Assembly: GCA_022925895.1 (NCBI GenBank)
Contig: JAKSYS010000377.1
Location: 1-59,540 of the forward strand
Reading direction: 5' to 3'
DNA: 59,540 bases
Source: Fragilaria crotonensis
Lineage: Eukaryota; Bacillariophyta; Fragilariophyceae; Fragilariales; Fragilariaceae
Shown: piece by piece, positions 54,420-59,540 of the stretch
Layout of the letters: the number at the start of each line of letters is the position of its first letter
Numbering within the stretch: position 1 is the stretch's first letter
Position numbers and translations under genes: made by a program
The notes under the pieces: model-generated
The model's database searches: none
What the model was told of the DNA's origin: nothing
What the model saw: the letters and a program-made list of their open reading frames with translations, nothing else

Positions 54420-55547
54420 TCAGGGAATGATATTCAAATAGTCTTGGACTAAATCCTGAATAGCGCTCCTGCTGTCCACCACCTTGATCGAACGAAAGGC
54501 CTCCGAGTTTTATGATTTGCCAGCGGCGGTGAGAATTGACGAACCATCGTCCTCACTATCTGGGCCGCATTCTCTGCATTAACTGTTTCATGACGGCGAC
54601 GCTCACAACACCGTTGGATGCACGTCCATTGGGAACTGAAAAACAACGCAGTCGGATGGAATTCCGAAGGACTTGGCAATGTTGAGAAACTTTGCACGTT
54701 GTGAAGGATCGAAATTGCATCGATCGATAATCGGGCACATGCCCTCTTCGAGCACTCGTTTGGTCAACACTTCACACAGTGGACGGCTCCCCAGAGAATC
54801 TTGATTGACGCGAACGTACGCATCCGGCTTTCCTCTTACCAACGCCTCGGCAAACGTGGATTTTCCAGAGCCCGGAATTCCGGTCAGTATGAGCATGAAT
54901 TGGTGCGAATTCGACAGTGCAGCAGTGTGAGGAGCAAGCGACGTGGTTGGGTGAGGCGGTCCATTTTCCTCCTGATTGCGATTGCGCTCAGCCTCTCGCC
55001 TCTCTCGCCGATTTGGACCACGTTCCTGATGAGAATCATCGTTTGCAGGAGGCCTCCTGGTCGGCTTTTGGCGGCGTTTGTTTTCGCCAGAACTCTTTCC
55101 ATTGCTCGAAAGTTGATTGCCTTGGTCACCACGATGGTGTGGTTCGGTGGAGGAAGGTCGATGGAATAGGTCATATCGATCGTTGACTTCACGGGGCGAC
55201 CCTCGATCAATAAGATTTGGTTTTCCCATCAGAATATCAACAGCTCCGTCATTATGGCCGCTACCGCCTCGTTCTTCGGAGATTCTCCTCCCACCAAACC
55301 AATCACGACCTTCTCCCGCATCTAAATCCTTCCTCCCATCCTTATGTCTATGTGGTCCAGATCCATCTCGCGACGATGAATATCCGCGTCGTTCAGGAAG
55401 CGGTTTTTCCCAACTCGACCGGTCAATGATTTCTTGAATGGGGGAAGTCCGCATTTGTGGATGTTTGTACTCGACAGATATAATCGATGGTCTTACTAGA
55501 GCTCCTTGCCGATCGACAATCGACCGTTCCTGAAAGTTCTCGTCCAT
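54420..55547 (-). CDS. P-loop kinase-like protein (AAA_33/PNKP type), two frameshifts
   Basis: The ATG at 55547 begins MDENFQERSIVDRQ. About 210 residues of Arg/Gly/Asp/Ser-rich, probably disordered sequence precede the kinase-like domain. The domain opens with a Walker A (LILTGIPGSGKSTFAEALV), then YVRVNQDSLGSR, a lid-like segment, and PIIDRCNFDPSQRAKFLNI, which matches polynucleotide-kinase-type P-loop domains (AAA_33, as in PNKP and in the N-terminal part of plant or fungal aprataxin fusions). A shift near 54615 continues as CIQRCCERRRHETV and VRQFSPPL. Another near 54500 gives SEAFRSIKVVDSRSAIQDLV, stopping at 54420. The likely activity is 5'-OH phosphorylation of nucleic acid ends, or a related RNA/DNA repair role; this is inferred from the fold. 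No HIT or phosphatase domain follows. Confidence 0.65.
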
Positions 55548-56880
55548 GTCAACAACTACTACCGGATATTTAGTAGCCTAGCTCTGCCTTCCTATTGTTA
55601 CAGCGATCAAGGATTGGAACATGAGGGTATAGTAACTATAGTTGTTACTAGACCTACAACCAGTTACAACAGTCGTACAAAGTAGGTCTAATCGCTTGGA
55701 GCACACAGCGATGAAAATTTGGTTAGACCCGCCACCCGCCACTTGGTGCTCCTTGTTCGGCGGGATGGCAGTACGGTACCGGTAAAAAACTACACGAAAT
55801 CTTAGTACAGTACCTGGTATGTACCATCCGTGCGAGGGGCCAAATCGACGAAGAGTTGCGCTGAGAGCAAAACCCCAAGATTCGTCTCAGGGTCGTTCCT
55901 ATCATGCGAAAATCCTTGCGAAGAGCAAGCGTTTCGCAAATCCGTGTTTTGACGTCACAAAAAAAACCAAAAACCTTGTGAAGCACTTTCCTCCAAAATT
56001 CATAGTTGCGCTTCACAAAATGGTGCTCATAACCTTCACCAACCGAGGTTTGTCGATTGTGCCGGTTATGAGCACCATTTTGTGAAGCGCAAGATAATCG
56101 AAGCGCATACGTAGATTTTCCTACGTACTCCCACTATCATTCGCACGAAAGTAACGCAATACGTAGATTTTCCTATGCAGTCCATACTCCAGCGGCGCCG
56201 AAATAAGTTCTTCTCAATTGTAACCGGCCTGTGCTGTCAAGGTATTCATTGTAACAATGGAAGCACAGTCACAGCAGCAGGTGGAAGAAAAGGTGGCATC
56301 CACAGAACAACAATCGTTACACAATTCTTTTCAACAAGATACTCGTCGTATGGAACTTCCACGCGGAATTAATTTGGGAGATTTGCGAAATTGCAAACCT
56401 TGCGAAACAAAAATGGTTGATAGGAATGGAGACTTGTGGTATGCGTTGTCAGTGACGTGTCATGAAAAAGGAGAATATTTTTTCCGGCTCAAACCCTTGT
56501 GAAGCTTGCGAAACTTGCGAAGCGTTCGTTCTGTTAGGAACGAGCCTCAGGCATGTCGGCATGTCCCATTCAGAGTTAATTTAAAATCTGAACATGTACC
56601 ATGGCCCGGTACAATCCAGTGTAGAGCGTTTCACGCATTCAACGCTCATTGTGGACTTCCTTCTTCAGTATGCAATACTACGTATGTATGCATCTAGATA
56701 GCGAATCCCGAAGCGACAGGAGGCTGCAATTAGTTGACGGACTCCTATCCCCACTGTCAAGGATCACTGTTGCAAAACGAGCAGATAAGATCAGCATTAG
56801 TTCACTGATCGTGCGCTCGGATTCAACTCCCTTCTTAAGGTTAACTGAGTTCAAGTACTCCGAGTAACTTTATTACTGCA
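55548..56880. other. Intergenic containing a long hairpin and short repeats
   Basis: Besides the hairpin annotated separately, GTAC words occur at 55780-55830. TACGTAGATTTTCCTA occurs twice (about 56109 and 56160), and variants of CTTGCGAA recur between 55910 and 56520. An 81-codon frame at 56257-56502 (MEAQSQQQVEEKV, TCHEKGEYFFRL) has no recognisable domain and may be chance. Confidence 0.4.
56006..56092. repeat. Perfect inverted repeat, 29-bp arms and 29-base loop
   Basis: The left arm at 56006-56034 includes GCTTCACAAAATGGTGCTCA. The right arm at 56064-56092 is its exact reverse complement. The 29-base spacer is not self-complementary. The transcript would fold into a long perfect hairpin, similar in size to small-RNA precursors or a solo palindrome left by a hairpin-type mobile element. 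No target-site duplication was found at its edges. Confidence 0.85.
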
Positions 56881-58426
56881 ATGGGTGTTCTCGTTGACCT
56901 CCTTCTGGTCGTTCCGATCAACGTCGCCAAGGCCCTGATATTCTGCCTGGTATTGAAGTTAATTGACTTGTGTGGTTCCTGGATTGTTTCCCCACTGAAT
57001 GCCCTCCCTGGTCCCCGCAGCAAATCCTTTCTTTGGGGTAGTTTCCCTTCGATTCGCAAGGAAGCCTTTATGGAACCTCACAAACGCTGGTGGAAGGAAG
57101 CTGGAGTTGACGCCAAGCTTTTGCATTACACGACGTTTTTTGGAAGATCCAGCCTTTTGGTGCTCGATAAGGACATTGTGCGAGAGATTCTCACTGCGCC
57201 GTCCGGTGGCAAAACACCTCGATTCGAAAAGCGTTTGGACATGGTTCGGCAAGTGTTGGGACTCGGTTTGGTCACATTGGAGGGTGAAGATTGGATGCGT
57301 CATCGTCGCATCATTCAACCCTCGTTTTCGTCGTCATTTCTGAAGCAAATTCTCAACGATTTTGTCCCGTCGAAAGCCAATCTTTTGGTGAATTATTGGA
57401 AGAAGTCGTTGGGAAGGGAAATCGATGTCGCATCACACATGTCGGCCATCACGCTTGACATCATTGGTCATGCGGCATTTTCTCATGCTTTCCATGGGAT
57501 GGACGAGATTGGCAAGTGGGTTGAAAACGAAGGTAGTGATGGACTGGCTGAACTCAAGATCCATTTATTTCTTCAATTATCCATGGTCTGAAGCCAAACT
57601 TGATTACCGTTTTACTGAATGCCTTGAGCTTGTCGTTTCTAACTAACACGATAAACCCACAAGCTCGAAAGTCATCTCGTTTGATCAATGACGCAGTTTC
57701 TAAAGTGGTGGACAATGCCAGAGACAAAGTCCAGAAAACGCAAAGTCGCTACTGCAACTCCTTCTGAACGCTGAAGATCCCGAAACGACTGGCGCACGTA
57801 CATTGTCATGCAGAGCTCATCGATGAAACGAAAACGTTCTTGGTTGCTGGTCACGAAACGACAGCGACTTGGTGCTATTGGGCTTTCTACGCCCTCTCGA
57901 AGTATCCCGATATCCAAGATAAAGTTTTTCAGACATTGAAAGTTCAGTACGAAGGGTTCTGATACAATTACGTTGGAGATGGTGGACGAAATGGAATACT
58001 TTCACGCCTTTTTGCTGGAAGTGCTGCGTCTCTATGCACCTGTTGGGTTGATCGTTCGTACGAATGTAAAGCCGGAAGTCTTGGGTGGATATCGATTCTG
58101 AATTCACCCGTTTCGTCATTCCCATTCATCTCTTGCATCGTCATCCTCTCTACTGGGATGAGCCTGAAGTCTTCCGACCGGAACGATGGGAAACTATGGA
58201 CGAGGAGCGGGTTCGATTTGCGTTCTTGCCCTTTTCAGCTGGAGGACGCAATTGCATCGGCCAACGGTTTGCCACCATCGAAGCCAAACTCATTTTGGCA
58301 CCCCTCATCCGTAACTTTCGGTTTCAAGTGTCGCCGTCGCAGCGGGATACAGACTTTTCATTCACCAACTTTATCACCATGAAATCGAAGCCTGCTCTCA
58401 AGATTGTGGCTCAAAGCAGGACGTAG
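56881..58426 (+). pseudogene. Cytochrome P450, decayed by frameshifts
   Basis: P450s are haem monooxygenases of the ER or plastid. The ATG at 56881 gives an N-terminal anchor (LLLVVPINVAKALIFCLVLK) and the Pro-rich hinge LPGPRSKSFLWGS. The B-to-E-helix region is well kept (LGLGLVTLEGEDWMRHRRII, the C-helix WxxxR, and MSAITLDIIGHAAFSHAF). The frame breaks near 57560. Later pieces in other frames carry the I-helix [12 protein letters not shown] (57836-57871), the ExxR motif EVLRLY (about 58018-58035), a PERW-type segment FRPERWE (about 58176), and the haem-binding loop FLPFSAGGRNCIGQRFA (58223-58273) with its Cys ligand. All catalytic motifs survive, but at least four frame changes and stops (57560-58100) interrupt it. 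The closest general type is the CYP4/CYP97-like clan, from motif style only. Confidence 0.8.
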
Positions 58427-59540
58427 AGAATCTCATCGTTCATTGCCATGTTCGCATAATCCAACCATTTACTAGACAGGTTTTCGTTTTCCCACATCAA
58501 GTTTCATTTACTTGTAGATTGTACGGAGTTCGGAGTACTGTAGTACTACGGTAGGTAGAGTTTAGAGTACCAGGTACTACTAGTACTGTAGTACTGCGGT
58601 ATTATCCTTGCGCCTCGCGCCACTTCTATCGGTACGCAAGCATAGTTATACAATATTAGCAGTCGAGTACAATTAGTTGTACCCAGTGTATGTGTCATTG
58701 CCACTACCAGGAGGTTCCGGAATATCTTCTTTTCGACGCTTATGTCGACCCACATGAAAACAAGTGAAAACGGTTACGACGAGTTTAGTGATTTCCAACG
58801 GAATTTCGCATTTGACATACTGGGGTACAAACTAATTCTTTTATTCAATATGGTACACCTATCTAAATTCGTCGTAGGCATGGAATAGTAGAAATATACG
58901 TACATAGGGACAAATTCGCTCGAAAAAAATGAAAGAAGGCTTGGAAAAATGCACTGGTATCGACTGGTATGACAATCCGATGAATGAATTCTTCACGTTT
59001 GATTCTTATGGAATTACTTGAGATACTCCGTCGCATTCGAATGGAATTTTATGATTAGGAATCGTCAAGATACATATATTTTCGAGCTGTTTCTTAAATT
59101 TTCTTAAGTTTTCTCAAACTTTCTTAAGAAACTTTAAGAAGATTTGAGTTGCTTATAAAATCTCAATTAATCTACGTGAACCTGGTAATAAAATCGTGCC
59201 TTCTTAAATTTTCTTAAATAATCTCAAACTTTCTCAATCGGAGATGAGAAAAAAGAAGTTGCTCATATTTTCTTAAACTTTCTCATTCTTTCTCAACTTT
59301 ACTTAACGCAAGATTCCTATCTGTAACTCTTGTTCGAAAACAATTTGTCCGAACGATAGTCTGCCAACGAGGACAAAATGAATTTACCGTATTGTAGAAC
59401 AAGCTCGTGTGTAGGAAGGTGAAGGTGATATTGGTATGACACAAATAGTTAATAGACAAACATATTATACATAGTCATTCAGGATTTATACATCGAAGTC
59501 TCTGAGGTGCGTCACGTTTTGACATGAGATCTGATCGTAA
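58427..59540. other. Intergenic; GTAC island and CTTAA/CTCAA repeat block
   Basis: GTAC, AGTACT and TACTAG words lie at 58510-58690. From about 59080 to 59300 there is a block of imperfect repeats of TTTTCTTAAA / TTTCTCAAAC, partly self-complementary (CTTAAGAAACTTTAAGAAG). No gene is supported up to the window end. Confidence 0.45.

Noticed and set aside
56257-56502. 81-codon frame near the long hairpin
   Set aside because: No domain or homologue recognised; the region is rich in short repeats, so it is kept only as a remark.
1-59540. CRISPR arrays, tRNA and rRNA genes
   Set aside because: No array of identical short repeats with unique spacers, no cloverleaf with a GTTCGA-type B box in context, and no rRNA-like conserved blocks were found; the tandem arrays seen have no unique spacers.

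Overview
The window is nuclear DNA from a diatom, most likely a pennate one. A photosystem II subunit (17.9-18.5 kb) carries an ER signal peptide followed by an ASAF-type plastid-entry motif, the hallmark of plastids surrounded by four membranes. Genes have few, short GT-AG introns. There is a heat-shock transcription factor of the family that is expanded in diatoms. Several relics belong to protein families I know mainly from diatom genomes. Family names are from recall of motifs; no database search was possible.

Layout. 0.3-1.9 kb: RAD23 (+). 2.7-4.4 kb: decayed leucine-rich-repeat protein (-). 5.5-6.6 kb: DNA transposon with 55-bp inverted ends. 7.2-8.4 kb: secreted or plastid-targeted acidic protein (+). 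8.4-9.5 kb: two-RRM nucleolar-type protein (-). 10.5-13.5 kb: relics of two diatom repeat families, a Mutator-type MITE and a tandem repeat. 13.9-16.1 kb: SPT5-like gene (-) joined in frame to a transposon-type DNA-binding module. 16.6-17.3 kb: unknown protein. 17.9-18.5 kb: psbW (-). 19.5-20.9 kb: broken tRNA/RNA adenosine deaminase (+). 21.0-25.3 kb: ABCC transporter (-). 26.0-29.5 kb: hAT transposon and a separate hAT transposase relic. 30.1-31.7 kb: HSF (+). 31.7-34.4 kb: CHL1/DDX11 helicase (-). 34.5-40.2 kb: complete Copia element. 42.9-48.1 kb: complete Gypsy element. 50.0-50.3 kb: hAT MITE. 51.0-52.6 kb: metallo-beta-lactamase-fold protein (+). 53.2-54.3 kb: multipass membrane protein (+). 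54.4-55.5 kb: P-loop kinase-like protein (-). 56.0-56.1 kb: long perfect hairpin. 56.9-58.4 kb: decayed cytochrome P450 (+).

There is no operon logic. Genes are independent and often convergent with short gaps (HSF and CHL1 are 75 bp apart; deaminase and ABCC are 110 bp apart). A loose genome-maintenance theme (RAD23, CHL1, P-loop kinase) is probably coincidental.

Two patterns run through the window. First, most genes other than RAD23, the RRM protein, psbW, HSF and CHL1 contain one or more single-base frameshifts. The same is true of both LTR retroelements, although their paired LTRs read identical. So either many frameshifts are consensus indels or defective elements are mobilised in trans. 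Second, the intergenic DNA is studded with short GTAC/AGTACT/GGTACC-rich islands. The strongest candidate for something new is the SPT5 NGN-KOW protein fused to a coiled coil plus GCR1-like DNA-binding domain.
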